Source: Pseudomonadota bacterium
GTDB taxonomy: Bacteria > Pseudomonadota > Gammaproteobacteria > Steroidobacterales > Steroidobacteraceae
Length of the DNA: 64,000 nt
Reading direction: 5' to 3'
NCBI GenBank assembly: GCA_025351005.1
Contig: JANXWS010000049.1
Span: 1-64,000, forward strand
A model generated the notes under the pieces. The model ran no database searches and was not told where the DNA came from. It saw nothing but the letters and a program-made list of their open reading frames with translations. How positions within the stretch are numbered: the stretch's first letter is position 1; each line of letters begins with the position of its first letter. Below are positions 1-10,684 of this stretch, in pieces. A program made the position numbers and the translations under genes.

Positions 1-464
1 GCCACTGCTGCGGCGAGTTGGGCAGCCGACGTCGCGTAGACTGCTGATCGATACTGGGTGCCGACGTCATTTCCCTGGCGCATGCTCTGCGTAGGGTCGT
101 GCGACTCCCAGAACACCTTCAGGAGGTCCGCGAAGTCCAGCCGCTCCCGATCGTAAACGACGCGCACGACCTCGGCGTGGCCCGTGCGGCCGGAGCAGAC
201 TTCTTCGTAGCTGGGATTGGCGGTAAAGCCGCCCGCGTAGCCTGCGGCCGTCGAGTACACGCCCGTCAGTTGCCAAAAGCGACGTTCGGCGCCCCAGAAA
301 CAACCGAGGCCGAATAACGCCAGCTCCAGATTCGCGGAAAACGGCGGCACCATCCGATTGCCGTTCACGAAATGACGCGGCGGCACGCGCACGCCTTCGG
401 TACGCCCTGGAAGGGCCTCATCCGCGGTCGGCAGCACGGTCTTGCGAGTCTGGAATAGGGCCAC
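1..464 (-). CDS. msrA: Peptide methionine sulfoxide reductase MsrA (C-terminus cut off by window edge)
   Basis: MsrA reduces methionine-S-sulfoxide in oxidised proteins using thioredoxin. The reading frame, about 154 residues up to the edge, shows the catalytic GCFWG motif (Cys near residue 54) and the family segments [30 protein letters not shown] and GTQYRSA. It has the longer N-terminal extension ([12 protein letters not shown]) seen in E. coli-type MsrA. The in-frame start is GTG at 464 with a GGAG-type ribosome site about 7 bases upstream; the ATG at 492 is out of frame. The gene runs off the left end, so the C-terminal recycling cysteines cannot be checked. It is divergent from the VOC gene at 565. 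The family call is certain; the start is probable. Confidence 0.93.
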   Translation of the reverse strand, partial: MALFQTRKTVLPTADEALPGRTEGVRVPPRHFVNGNRMVPPFSANLELALFGLGCFWGAERRFWQLTGVYSTAAGYAGGFTANPSYEEVCSGRTGHAEVVRVVYDRERLDFADLLKVFWESHDPTQSMRQGNDVGTQYRSAVYATSAAQLAAAV

Positions 465-498
465 GACCTTTCTCCGCCGTTCGGCGGACATTCTAGAC

Positions 499-504
499 TT
501 ATAG
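499..504 (-). promoter_or_regulatory. Possible -10 element for msrA
   Basis: On the minus strand this reads TATAAG, five of six matches to the sigma-70 -10 consensus, in an otherwise GC-rich 100-base gap between the divergent msrA and VOC genes. No convincing -35 hexamer lies 17 bases upstream. The distance to the GTG start is reasonable (about 35 bases). Weak prediction. Confidence 0.3.
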
Positions 505-564
505 GTTCTGCTTTGCCGGTTCCCGGCGTCGGGTATCCTGCCGCCATCGGCGGAGCTGCGGAAC

Positions 565-1533
565 ATGATCTCCGGCATCGAATGCGTCACCCTTGGGGTT
601 CAGGAGCTGGGCCCGGCGCTGCGCTTTTTCAAGGATGTCTGCGGCTTCCGCATCGAGTCCGATACCCGCGCGTCGGTCAGTCTGCTGTCGGTCTGGGGTC
701 TCCCGCCGTATGCCGACGTGCGCCTGATCGAGCTGTCCTGCGACGGTTACTACTTCGGGCGCGTCCGGCTCGCCGTCTTTCCCGGGTCCGCGGCCCGGGC
801 CACGCGCCGCGACCACGGCCCCGGGGCGACCGATGACCCGACCGACGTCGGTCCTAAGGCGCTGGATCTCTACGTCGCCGCACCACTCGAGGCCGCCATC
901 GCGTTGCTGGGCTCCGCCGGGATACCGCTGCGAGCCGGACCGGTCCGCTTCGTTGTGCGGGATAGCGACACCGAGGAAGCGCTGGTTACCGGACCCGGGG
1001 ACACGCCTGTGCTGCTGATGCTCGGCCACCGCCACCCGCCGCGCGCGCAGCGCGCGACGCCGCCGCCCGGGCGGACGAGCGAGGTTGCGACTGTATCGGT
1101 CATCGTGGCAGACCTGGTCGCGACGCGCCGGTTCTACGTCGACGGACTCGGCCTGCGCGCAACCGACATCGACGACGAACTCACCGGTGACGAGAGGTCG
1201 CGTGTGTGCCGCCTGTTCGGCGTGGCAGAAGACAGCCGCGTATCGCTGGTGCTGTTCCGCGACCCGGCGCAGCCGAGCGGCAAGGTACTAGGCGTACATT
1301 TCCACGAGCGCACGACGCGCGAGCTTGCCCACCCGATGCGTCCCGGCAACGCCGGCATCAACCTGTTCAGCACCCGGTGCAGCCACCTTGAGGCGCTGCG
1401 CGAGCGACTGCAGGCGGCCGGCCTTGCGGAGCACCTGCCGATCCTGCACGTCGCGCTGGGCGACGGCATGCCGGCGCGCGTCATGCTGACGCGCGGACCG
1501 AACGGCGAGTTGTTCGAGTTTATCGAGCGTTAA
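565..1533 (+). CDS. VOC (glyoxalase/dioxygenase superfamily) protein with two VOC domains
   Basis: This 322-residue protein has two tandem vicinal-oxygen-chelate folds. The first runs about residues 4-155, opening with [21 protein letters not shown]. The second runs about 172-320, containing [21 protein letters not shown] and ending in [11 protein letters not shown], the usual C-terminal strand of VOC domains. Such proteins are metal-dependent lyases, dioxygenases or antibiotic-binding proteins, and the substrate cannot be read from the sequence. The metal ligands of the first domain look degenerate, while the second has an HFHE segment and the terminal Glu. GGAG lies 9 bases before the ATG. 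It stands alone and is divergent from msrA. Family call firm, function unknown. Confidence 0.8.
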   Translation: MISGIECVTLGVQELGPALRFFKDVCGFRIESDTRASVSLLSVWGLPPYADVRLIELSCDGYYFGRVRLAVFPGSAARATRRDHGPGATDDPTDVGPKALDLYVAAPLEAAIALLGSAGIPLRAGPVRFVVRDSDTEEALVTGPGDTPVLLMLGHRHPPRAQRATPPPGRTSEVATVSVIVADLVATRRFYVDGLGLRATDIDDELTGDERSRVCRLFGVAEDSRVSLVLFRDPAQPSGKVLGVHFHERTTRELAHPMRPGNAGINLFSTRCSHLEALRERLQAAGLAEHLPILHVALGDGMPARVMLTRGPNGELFEFIER

Positions 1534-1652
1534 GCGCCGCTCCGGAGCAGAGCAGCCCTCCGGCGTGACACGCCCGGCACCGGCAGTGGGCCGCACCCCT
1601 TCCACGTCAGGCGCCGATTCGGTAGCGTCACGTGATCCGAGGAAGGCTATCC

Positions 1653-1919
1653 ATGAGCATCGCCAACGAACACAACCTGCATCTCGGCCCCGAGCCGGCC
1701 GTCCGCCCGTTCGGCATCCGCGTCAAGCTGCGCACCGGCGACCCGTTCCGGCTGCTGCTCGGCGGCGACTGGCAGCAGTTCCACTGGTTCCCATCCGGCC
1801 GCGAACGCGACGCGGCGCTCGCCGACATGAGCCGGCGACACGAGTACTCGCGCATCGGCGATGAGCCCGCGATGCTCTTCGAGAAGGTGGAGCGGCTGGC
1901 CGAGAGCCGGGGCCGGTAG
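1653..1919 (+). CDS. Small conserved-looking hypothetical protein (88 aa)
   Basis: The predicted product begins MSIANEHNLHLGPEPAVRPF and is soluble, with no signal peptide or membrane segment. It contains a WQQFHWF stretch and a charged C-terminal helix (LFEKVERLAESRG). The start chosen is ATG 1653, because AGGAAGG lies 6 bases upstream; an earlier in-frame ATG at 1632 lacks such a site. Codon use resembles the neighbouring genes, with strong G/C in third positions. I do not recognise the family. It lies alone between the VOC gene and the convergent PAP2 gene. The 190 bases after it (1920-2109) show no other gene. Confidence 0.6.
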   Translation: MSIANEHNLHLGPEPAVRPFGIRVKLRTGDPFRLLLGGDWQQFHWFPSGRERDAALADMSRRHEYSRIGDEPAMLFEKVERLAESRGR

Positions 1920-2109
1920 CAGCCGCGCCTAGACGTTGGTAGTAGAACCTGCGGTCGATCTGCAACCGACGCCCACGTACCGGGGCCCGGCCGACGCGTC
2001 TACGCGCGGGGCCGCAATGCGATGCCACCGAAATCCTACCGACGGGGCGAGGGATCCGGCGGACGCTGCCGAACGGTCGCGGCCGACGTCGGCCGGGCGT
2101 GCACCGAGG

Positions 2110-2673
2110 TCACGCCAGCGCGAGCGTACCGAGCGCTAGTCCGCTGCCGATCAGCGCTCCGGCCAAGACGTCACTCGGGTAATGCAGCCCGAGTACAACG
2201 CGCGACGCGGCGACCAGTACCGCAAACGGTACCAGCACCCAGGCGAGCGCCGGGAAGAAAGCGACCGCGATCACCGTGAACGAGACGGCGTGCAGCGTGT
2301 GCCCGGATGGGAAGCTGTAGCGGTCGAGCGGCACGCTGCCGGCGCGGATCCCGGCGAAGGTCACATATGGGCGCTCGCGCACGAGCCGCTGTTTGAGCAC
2401 CTTGTAGACACCCACGCCAACCACGCCCGTCATAGCCATCAGCAGAGCAGGCTTCAGTCCCGCGTCGCCGAAGCGCACTGGCAGCAGCAGCATGACGAGG
2501 TACCAGAACACGCCGTCGCCGAGCTGGCTGACGACGCGGAACAGGTTGCGCACGGCCGCGCGATGGCAGGCGCGGTTGAGGCTGCGGCAGAGCCGGTGCT
2601 CGAACGCGTCGACCCGCTGAAACAACCGTGCGCTGCGACTCGCCAACATCGTCGGCGGCTCCCGGCGGGGCAT
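2110..2673 (-). CDS. PAP2-family membrane phosphatase
   Basis: This 187-residue integral membrane phosphatase belongs to the type 2 phosphatidic acid phosphatase family, which dephosphorylates lipid phosphates such as phosphatidate, undecaprenyl pyrophosphate or phosphatidylglycerophosphate. All three signature motifs are present: KQRLVRERP (94-102), PSGH (122-125) and SRVVLGLHYPSD (157-168), with the catalytic histidines near 125 and 164. Hydrophobic helices flank them, for example 56-65, 75-90 and 131-155. ATG 2673 is preceded by AGGG; ATG 2649 is an alternative. It converges on the small gene at 1653. The substrate cannot be assigned; a role in undecaprenyl phosphate recycling is one possibility. 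Confidence 0.85.
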   Translation of the reverse strand: MPRREPPTMLASRSARLFQRVDAFEHRLCRSLNRACHRAAVRNLFRVVSQLGDGVFWYLVMLLLPVRFGDAGLKPALLMAMTGVVGVGVYKVLKQRLVRERPYVTFAGIRAGSVPLDRYSFPSGHTLHAVSFTVIAVAFFPALAWVLVPFAVLVAASRVVLGLHYPSDVLAGALIGSGLALGTLALA

Positions 2674-3196
2674 GGGGCCCTGCCTAGGCTGAGGCTGCAC
2701 CTTCAATGCGTCGCAACCGTGACTCTGCCGTGACAAAATGATTAAAGTCAGTGCTTTGCACGTTTTTTCGACGCGAGTTCTCAACTTTGCGCGGGGGCAG
2801 CCCGCGAGCCAACGGGCATGTGTGACCGCCGTCCCATTCGTTCGGACGGTGCGACTCGGCCAAACGGCCCGTAGAGAGTGGCGCACACGCAGCCACCGGC
2901 ACGGGAACAGACGCTGCACGGTCGCATCGCAACGCCTCGTTCGTTCGCCGCAGCGTCGACACCGTGATCGGCGGTGATCCGCGTACTCCGTGTAAAACCA
3001 GGCCCAGGGCGCGCTCGCCGCATCCCGGTCGTCGGCGAAGGTGCGCAGGAGCAAGATGCCGCGCGTGGACGAGCGCGTGGCGCGGATTCGGAAACCCGAA
3101 GGCCGCTTCACGCCCGGGTGGCGTCGAACCCTGTGATAAAATTAGGGTTTAAATCGCGCCCGGCGCACGGGCCGCGTTCCCAGGGAGCAGCACTCG
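2674..3196. other. 523-base intergenic region between divergent PAP2 and icd genes
   Basis: No credible gene is seen; open frames here have poor codon bias and no recognisable product. Two AT-rich islands stand out. Around 2735-2770 the minus strand carries TTTAAT (2741-2746, five of six -10 matches), a possible promoter for the PAP2 gene. Around 3131-3155 the plus strand reads GTGATAAAATTAGG then TTTAAAT, a possible promoter for icd, whose start is about 45 bases on; no good -35 hexamer is visible. The rest is GC-rich and featureless to my reading. Confidence 0.4.
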
Positions 3197-4495
<1,299 letters not shown>

Positions 4496-4503
4496 CCGCC
4501 GGC

Positions 4504-6231
4504 GTGCCGACCGCGACGCTGGCGCGCGACTGCGCCTCCAACGCGGTCGACGCGTTCGAACACTACAACGCAGAATTCCGCGCGATCACGCGCCGCGCGC
4601 CGCTGCGCTTCGAGGCTCGTGACTGGCACGCCAGCCAGCGCGATGCCGTCGAGAGGATCGAGCTCTACGACCGCTACGTCGATCGCACGGTGGCTGCGCT
4701 CAGGTTGCGGCTCGGCGCCGACGCGACCGACCGGTTGCTTTGGAGCGCCATCAAGCGCGAGTTCGAGCGCCTGATCGAAGCGCTGCCGGACGCCGAGTTT
4801 CGCAAGACATTCTTCAACTCCCTGACGCGCCGGTTCTTCGGCACGGTCGGCGTGTCGCCGGAGATCGAGTTCGTCGCTCCCGATCTCGACCCGCTGGCGC
4901 GGGTCGCCGACTACGACTTCCTGAATACCTACCAGAACCGCGGCTCGCTGCGGCTGCTGCTCGAGGAAGTGCTGTCCGATTTCCGCTGCAAGGCGCCGTG
5001 GCGCGACTTCGACCGCAGTATCCAGAACGTTGCCGCGGAGATCGAGCGGCATTGTCACGCGCACGCCGATCCAGGGACCGTGACGCGGGTGGAGATGATC
5101 CGGCCCGCGTTCTTCCAGATCACGCGCGCCTATCTGGTCGGGCGGGTCGTCGGCGACGGCTGGCACGTGCCGCTGGTGATCGTGCTCAAGAATACCGAGC
5201 GCGGCATGCTGGTCGACGCAGTCATGACCCGCGACTCCGACGTCTCGGTGCTGTTCAGCTTCACGCGTTCCTATTTCCACGTCGATCTGGAGCGCGTCGG
5301 CAGGGCGTTGCTGTTCCTGAAGCAGCTGATGCCGCACAAGCCGGTAAGCGAACTGTTCACGGTGCTCGGCCGCGCCAAGCAGGGCAAGACCGAGCGCTAC
5401 CGCGAGCTGTTCCGCCACCTGCAAACGGCGACCGACCAGTTCGTGCCCGCGCCCGGGGAGCGCGGCCTCGTCATGGTCGTATTCACGCTGCCGTCCTTCG
5501 ACGTCGTCTTCAAGCTGATCCGCGACCGCTTCCCGGCGCAGAAGAACATCGTCCGCCAGGACGTGCTGACGAAGTACGAGTTCGTCTTCAAGCACGATCG
5601 TGCCGGCCGCCTGGTGGACGCCCAGGAATTCAAGCGGCTGCGCTTTTCGCAGCGCCTCTTCTCGCCGCCGCTGCTCGCCGAGCTGCTCGCGGAGGCCGCC
5701 GACTCGGTGCACGAGGATGGCGATGACCTGATCATCGACCATTGCTACATCGAACGGCGCATGACGCCGCTCAACATCTACGTGCGCGAGGCGGGCGCGG
5801 ACGAGGCCGCCCAGGCGGTACTCGACTACGGCCAGGCCATACGTGACCTCGCCCACACGAACATCTTCGCCGGCGACCTGCTGCTGAAGAACTTCGGGGT
5901 GACGCGCAACCGCCGCGTGATCTTCTACGACTACGACGAGCTCTGCCTGGTCACCGACTGCCGCTTCCGAGAGCTGCCGGCGCCGGCCTCCGACGAGGAC
6001 GAAATGCGGGCCGAGACCTGGTACTACGTCGCCGATAACGACGTGTTCCCGGAAACCTTCATCAACTTCCTCGGCCTCGACGACTCGCTGCGCGACGTGT
6101 TCCTGAAGGCGCACGGCGAGGTCCTGACGGCCCACTGGTGGCGCAGCGCCCAGGCCCGCCTGCGCGCCGACGAGGTCATCGAAGTGCTGCCGTACGCGGC
6201 GCACCGCGTCAGCGTCGCGAGCAGCGCCTGA
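4504..6231 (+). CDS. aceK: Isocitrate dehydrogenase kinase/phosphatase
   Basis: AceK phosphorylates and dephosphorylates isocitrate dehydrogenase on its active-site serine, diverting isocitrate into the glyoxylate shunt. The 575-residue product has the normal family length. It shows AceK-specific blocks such as RFEARDWHASQRDAVERI, the regulatory-domain stretch EFVAPDLDP, VGRVVGDGWHVPLVIVLKN, LTKYEFVFKHDRAGRLVD and YIERRMTPLNIYV, and the kinase-like DLLLKNFGV near the ATP site. The start is taken as GTG 4504, eight bases after the icd stop; an earlier in-frame ATG (4456) would lie inside icd. In enteric bacteria aceK sits with aceB-aceA; here it is paired with its substrate icd, and no shunt enzymes are in the window. 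Confidence 0.95.
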   Translation: MPTATLARDCASNAVDAFEHYNAEFRAITRRAPLRFEARDWHASQRDAVERIELYDRYVDRTVAALRLRLGADATDRLLWSAIKREFERLIEALPDAEFRKTFFNSLTRRFFGTVGVSPEIEFVAPDLDPLARVADYDFLNTYQNRGSLRLLLEEVLSDFRCKAPWRDFDRSIQNVAAEIERHCHAHADPGTVTRVEMIRPAFFQITRAYLVGRVVGDGWHVPLVIVLKNTERGMLVDAVMTRDSDVSVLFSFTRSYFHVDLERVGRALLFLKQLMPHKPVSELFTVLGRAKQGKTERYRELFRHLQTATDQFVPAPGERGLVMVVFTLPSFDVVFKLIRDRFPAQKNIVRQDVLTKYEFVFKHDRAGRLVDAQEFKRLRFSQRLFSPPLLAELLAEAADSVHEDGDDLIIDHCYIERRMTPLNIYVREAGADEAAQAVLDYGQAIRDLAHTNIFAGDLLLKNFGVTRNRRVIFYDYDELCLVTDCRFRELPAPASDEDEMRAETWYYVADNDVFPETFINFLGLDDSLRDVFLKAHGEVLTAHWWRSAQARLRADEVIEVLPYAAHRVSVASSA

Positions 6232-6255
6232 GCACCCGGTTCGCGCGGGCCGCCG

Positions 6256-7428
6256 CTAGCGGAAGGCGGCATCCAGCGCCGCGCTCAGGTCGGCCTGCAG
6301 GTCGTCCGGATCCTCGATGCCGATCGACAGGCGCGCGGTGGTCGGGGTAATGCACGACCAGCCGCCCTGCTCGAGAGTGAGCCCGCGCGGTTGCTGCAGC
6401 TGCGGCGGCACAATCAACGACTCGGTCGAGCCCAGGCTCGCCGCGATCGCGAACAGTTCGAGCGAGTCGGCGAAGATGCGGCTCTGCTCGGCGGCGCCGG
6501 CGAGATCGACGCTGATGATCGACCCGAAGTCCGGCATCTGCGTGCGCGCGAGCGCGTGGCCGGGATCCTGCGCGAGACCCGGGTAGCGCACCCGCACGAC
6601 GCGCCGGTCGGCGGCCAGGAACGCGGCGATCCGCGCCGCCGAGTCGCACTGCGCCGCCCGGCGCAGGTGGTAAGTCCTCAGGCCGCGCTGCACCAGGAAG
6701 GCGGCATGCGGATCGAGTGTCTGCCCCAGCGCGAGCGCCTGCGTGCGAACCTTTTGCACGAGCTCGCTGCTCCCGATCACCGCGCCGCCCATGACATCGC
6801 CGTGCCCGCTCGCGTACTTGGTCAGGCTGTGCACGAACAGGTCGACCTGAAAGGCCGCGTGCGCTTCGAGGCCGGCGAGCGTGTTGTCGAGCACGGTCAG
6901 CGCGCCGTGGCGGCGGGCAGAGGCCGTCAAGTGCCCGATGTCGGCGACCTTGAGCACGGGGTTGGTCGGCGATTCGAACCACACCAGCTGCACCGGCCGG
7001 GCGGCAAGCGCCCGCTCGATTCCGGCGCGGTCCTCGATCGAGAGCAGCGTGTGGCCGACGCCGAAGCGCGCCAGCGTGCGCGCGAGCAGGCGCCGCGTCG
7101 GGGGGTAAGTCTCGACGAAGCCGAGCACGTGATCTCCCTGCGACACTAGCGCGATCAGCGTCACCGCCACAGCCGCCAGGCCCGTGCCCACTGCCACGCA
7201 GGCATCCCGGCCCTGCAGCTCGGCAAGCAGCAACTCGAGGTCGGCAACGGTCGGGTTGGCCTCGCGGCTGTAGTGGTAGCCGTCCGCGCGGCCGCTCCAC
7301 ACCCGCTCGGTCTGCTGGAGGTCGTCGAGCTCGAACTTGACCGACTGGTAGATCGGTGCCACCAGCGCGCGATTGCCGGCCGGCAGCGGTGTCTGCGGCG
7401 GGTGGTTGACGCGCGTGCGCGGCTTCAT
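6256..7428 (-). CDS. PLP-dependent trans-sulfuration enzyme (cystathionine gamma-synthase/lyase family)
   Basis: This 390-residue enzyme of the Cys/Met metabolism PLP family (fold type I) acts in sulfur amino-acid exchange: cystathionine gamma-synthase, gamma-lyase, methionine gamma-lyase or O-acylhomoserine sulfhydrylase. Visible features are YHYSREANPT, the glycine-rich VAVGTGLAAV, WFESPTNPVLKV, and the PLP lysine in SLTKYASGHGD (Lys204). ATG 7428 follows a strong GGAGGAG site. It stands alone on the minus strand between aceK and an acyl-CoA dehydrogenase, so context does not decide the reaction. Homology within the family is too broad to pick one reaction from sequence alone. Confidence 0.85.
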   Translation of the reverse strand: MKPRTRVNHPPQTPLPAGNRALVAPIYQSVKFELDDLQQTERVWSGRADGYHYSREANPTVADLELLLAELQGRDACVAVGTGLAAVAVTLIALVSQGDHVLGFVETYPPTRRLLARTLARFGVGHTLLSIEDRAGIERALAARPVQLVWFESPTNPVLKVADIGHLTASARRHGALTVLDNTLAGLEAHAAFQVDLFVHSLTKYASGHGDVMGGAVIGSSELVQKVRTQALALGQTLDPHAAFLVQRGLRTYHLRRAAQCDSAARIAAFLAADRRVVRVRYPGLAQDPGHALARTQMPDFGSIISVDLAGAAEQSRIFADSLELFAIAASLGSTESLIVPPQLQQPRGLTLEQGGWSCITPTTARLSIGIEDPDDLQADLSAALDAAFR

Positions 7429-7579
7429 CGCACTGTTCTCCTCCGGCGACGCCCGACATTCAAGCACACAGCCGCGCCCGAGGTCACGTACGCGTTTGCA
7501 ATGGCGGAGCCGCGCATAGGAAAATCATCGGGTGGCGCCCGCCGCCGGCCGCCGCGCACCCGTGCCCAGGAGACTTCCG

Positions 7580-8743
<1,164 letters not shown>

Positions 8744-8769
8744 GCGGCGCGCGGCCGCCCGCGCTTGAT

Positions 8770-9951
8770 TCAGAGGCGCGCGAGCCGCTCGGCGGCTGCC
8801 GCCAGCGTCGCATCCTCCTTCGCGAAGCAGAGCCTGACCAGGCGCTCGCGCGGCGGCGGAGCGGCACAGAACGGCGACACCGGGATGGCCGCGACACCGT
8901 GGCTGCGGATCAGCCCGAGCGCGAACTCCGTGTCGGGCAGGTCGGAAACCGCGCCGTAGTCGACCAGCTGAAAGTAGGTTGCGCGCGCCGGCGCGAGGCG
9001 CAGTCGCGACGGACGCAACAGTGCGACCAGGCGGTCGCGCTTCGCCTGGTAGAACGCCGGCAGCTCGTCCTCCCACTCCGGGTGCTCGCCCATGAAATCC
9101 GCAATCGCATACTGCAGCGGCGTCGCGATTGCAAACGTGACGAACTGGTGCACCTTGCGCAGCTCGGATGTGAGCGGTGCCGGGGCGACGCAGTAGCCGA
9201 TCTTCCAGCCGGTCGCGTGATAGGTCTTGCCGAACGACGAGGCGACGATGCTGCGCGCCGCGAGCTCGGCGTGGCCGTTCAGGCTCACGTGGCGGAGGCC
9301 GTCGAACACCATGTGCTCGTAGACCTCGTCGGCGAGCACGAAGGCCGGCGTGTCGCGCAGCGCCGCTGCCAGCCGGTCGAGGTCGGCGGCCGACAGACAG
9401 GCACCGCTCGGATTGTGCGGCGAATTCACGATCAGGAGGCGTGTCCGGTCGCCGAGTACGCCGGCGAGCCGCTGCCAGTCGATCCCGAAGTCCGGCCGCG
9501 TCAGCGGCACCCGCCGCACGACGCCGCCGCACAGGTCAACGATCGGTTCGTAGCTGTCGTAGGCGGGCTCGAGCAGCACGACCTCGTCACCGGCGTGCAC
9601 CAGCGCGAGGATCGACGACGAGAGCGCCTCGGTGCCGCCACAGGTCACCGTGATCTCCGCGTCGGGCGACGCGCTGCGGCCGTAGTGGCGCTTGAGCTTG
9701 GCCGCGATCGCCTCGCGCAGCGGCGCGGCGCCGGCCATCGGCGCGTACTGGTTGTGGTGCAGGCCTAGGTGCCGGCGGACCAGCTCGCGCAAGCGCTCCG
9801 GCGGGTCGAAGTCCGGGAAGCCCTGGCCCGTGTTGACGGCACCGAGCTCGGCGGCCAGCTGCGACATCACGGTGAAGATCGTGGTACCGACCTTCGGCAG
9901 CCGCGAGCGCAGCGGCGGCGCGGCCACGGGCAGCTCAGCGGCCGGCGGCAT
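8770..9951 (-). CDS. Class I/II PLP aminotransferase, YbdL/methionine aminotransferase type
   Basis: This 393-residue fold-type I aminotransferase is most like the methionine/kynurenine aminotransferase group (YbdL). Key segments are NTGQGFPDFDPPERL near the N-terminus, CGGTEALSSSI, NSPHNPSGACLS, the aspartate of VLADEVYEHMVF, and the PLP lysine in SSFGKTYHATGWKIGY (Lys242). Enzymes of this type transaminate methionine, often in methionine salvage, or aromatic amino acids. The ATG at 9951 lies 17 bases inside the end of ppgK, so the two are translationally coupled. This makes it the last gene of the long polyamine operon, a surprising companion; a role as an amine or keto-acid partner is possible but not shown. 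Confidence 0.85.
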   Translation of the reverse strand: MPPAAELPVAAPPLRSRLPKVGTTIFTVMSQLAAELGAVNTGQGFPDFDPPERLRELVRRHLGLHHNQYAPMAGAAPLREAIAAKLKRHYGRSASPDAEITVTCGGTEALSSSILALVHAGDEVVLLEPAYDSYEPIVDLCGGVVRRVPLTRPDFGIDWQRLAGVLGDRTRLLIVNSPHNPSGACLSAADLDRLAAALRDTPAFVLADEVYEHMVFDGLRHVSLNGHAELAARSIVASSFGKTYHATGWKIGYCVAPAPLTSELRKVHQFVTFAIATPLQYAIADFMGEHPEWEDELPAFYQAKRDRLVALLRPSRLRLAPARATYFQLVDYGAVSDLPDTEFALGLIRSHGVAAIPVSPFCAAPPPRERLVRLCFAKEDATLAAAAERLARL

Positions 9952-10684
9952 CGGCGGCGTACAGCGCGGCACCGACCACGCCGGCCGTCTGCCGCAGCTG
10001 CGCCGGAACGATTCGCGCGGGCGCGCGCAGCAAGTCGCCGAACTCCTCGAAGCGCTCGCTGACACCGCCGCCGATGATGTACAGGTCCGGCCACAGCAGC
10101 GCGTGGTAGCGCTCGAGCACTCGATTGACGCGCTCGCACCACGCCGGCCAGTCGAGCCGCTCGACGGTGCGTGTCCGTGCGCTCGCGCGATGCTCGGCCT
10201 CCTGCCCGTCGACCTCGAGGTGGCCGAGCTCGGTATTCGGCCACAGCCGGCCGTCGACAAAGAGCGCGGTGCCGATGCCCGTCCCGAACGTGAGCATCAT
10301 CACGACCCCGCGCTCGCCGCGCCCGGCGCCGGCCCGCATCTCCGCCATCCCGGCCGCGTCGGCGTCGTTGACGACGTAGCCGGGCCGGCCGGCGGCGGCC
10401 GTCAGCAGCGCCGCCGCATCCGTGCCGATCCAGGCCTGAGCGACGTTGGTGGCGGTATGGGCAACGCCGTGCTTGATCACCGACGGGAAGGCGAGCCCGA
10501 CCGCGCCGCCGCACTCGGGAAAACGCGCCACGAGCGTCGCCAGCGCGTCGCGCGTCGCCGCGAGCGGCGCTCCCGGGGGGGTGGGCACGGACTGCACCTC
10601 GCCGACGACCTTGCCCGCTGCGGCGTCGACGGCACCCGCCTTGATCGCGGATCCGCCGAGGTCGATGCCTAGCGTCGCGCGCAT
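9935..10684 (-). CDS. ppgK: Polyphosphate glucokinase (ROK family)
   Basis: This 249-residue kinase phosphorylates glucose using polyphosphate and/or ATP. The N-terminus has the ROK phosphate-binding loop GIDLGGSAIKAG (residues 6-17). YVVNDADAAGMAEM contains the catalytic aspartate, and MLTFGTGIGTALFVDG is the second phosphate loop. The block ELGHLEVDGQEAEHRAS is characteristic of the polyphosphate-using subfamily known from actinobacteria and some proteobacteria. Its ATG overlaps the potI stop (ATGA) and its 3' end overlaps the aminotransferase by 17 bases, so it is certainly inside the same operon. The family call is strong; why it sits among polyamine genes is unknown. Confidence 0.88.
   Translation of the reverse strand: MRATLGIDLGGSAIKAGAVDAAAGKVVGEVQSVPTPPGAPLAATRDALATLVARFPECGGAVGLAFPSVIKHGVAHTATNVAQAWIGTDAAALLTAAAGRPGYVVNDADAAGMAEMRAGAGRGERGVVMMLTFGTGIGTALFVDGRLWPNTELGHLEVDGQEAEHRASARTRTVERLDWPAWCERVNRVLERYHALLWPDLYIIGGGVSERFEEFGDLLRAPARIVPAQLRQTAGVVGAALYAADAAGR

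Noticed and set aside
490-492. ATG at 492 as the msrA start.
   Set aside because: It is out of frame with the GCFWG reading frame; the in-frame GTG at 464 has a good ribosome site.
2751-2768. A short hairpin (GTGC-TTT-GCAC) followed by GTTTTTT that resembles a plus-strand terminator.
   Set aside because: The stem is only 4 bp and no plus-strand gene ends nearby; it lies in the upstream region of the minus-strand PAP2 gene.
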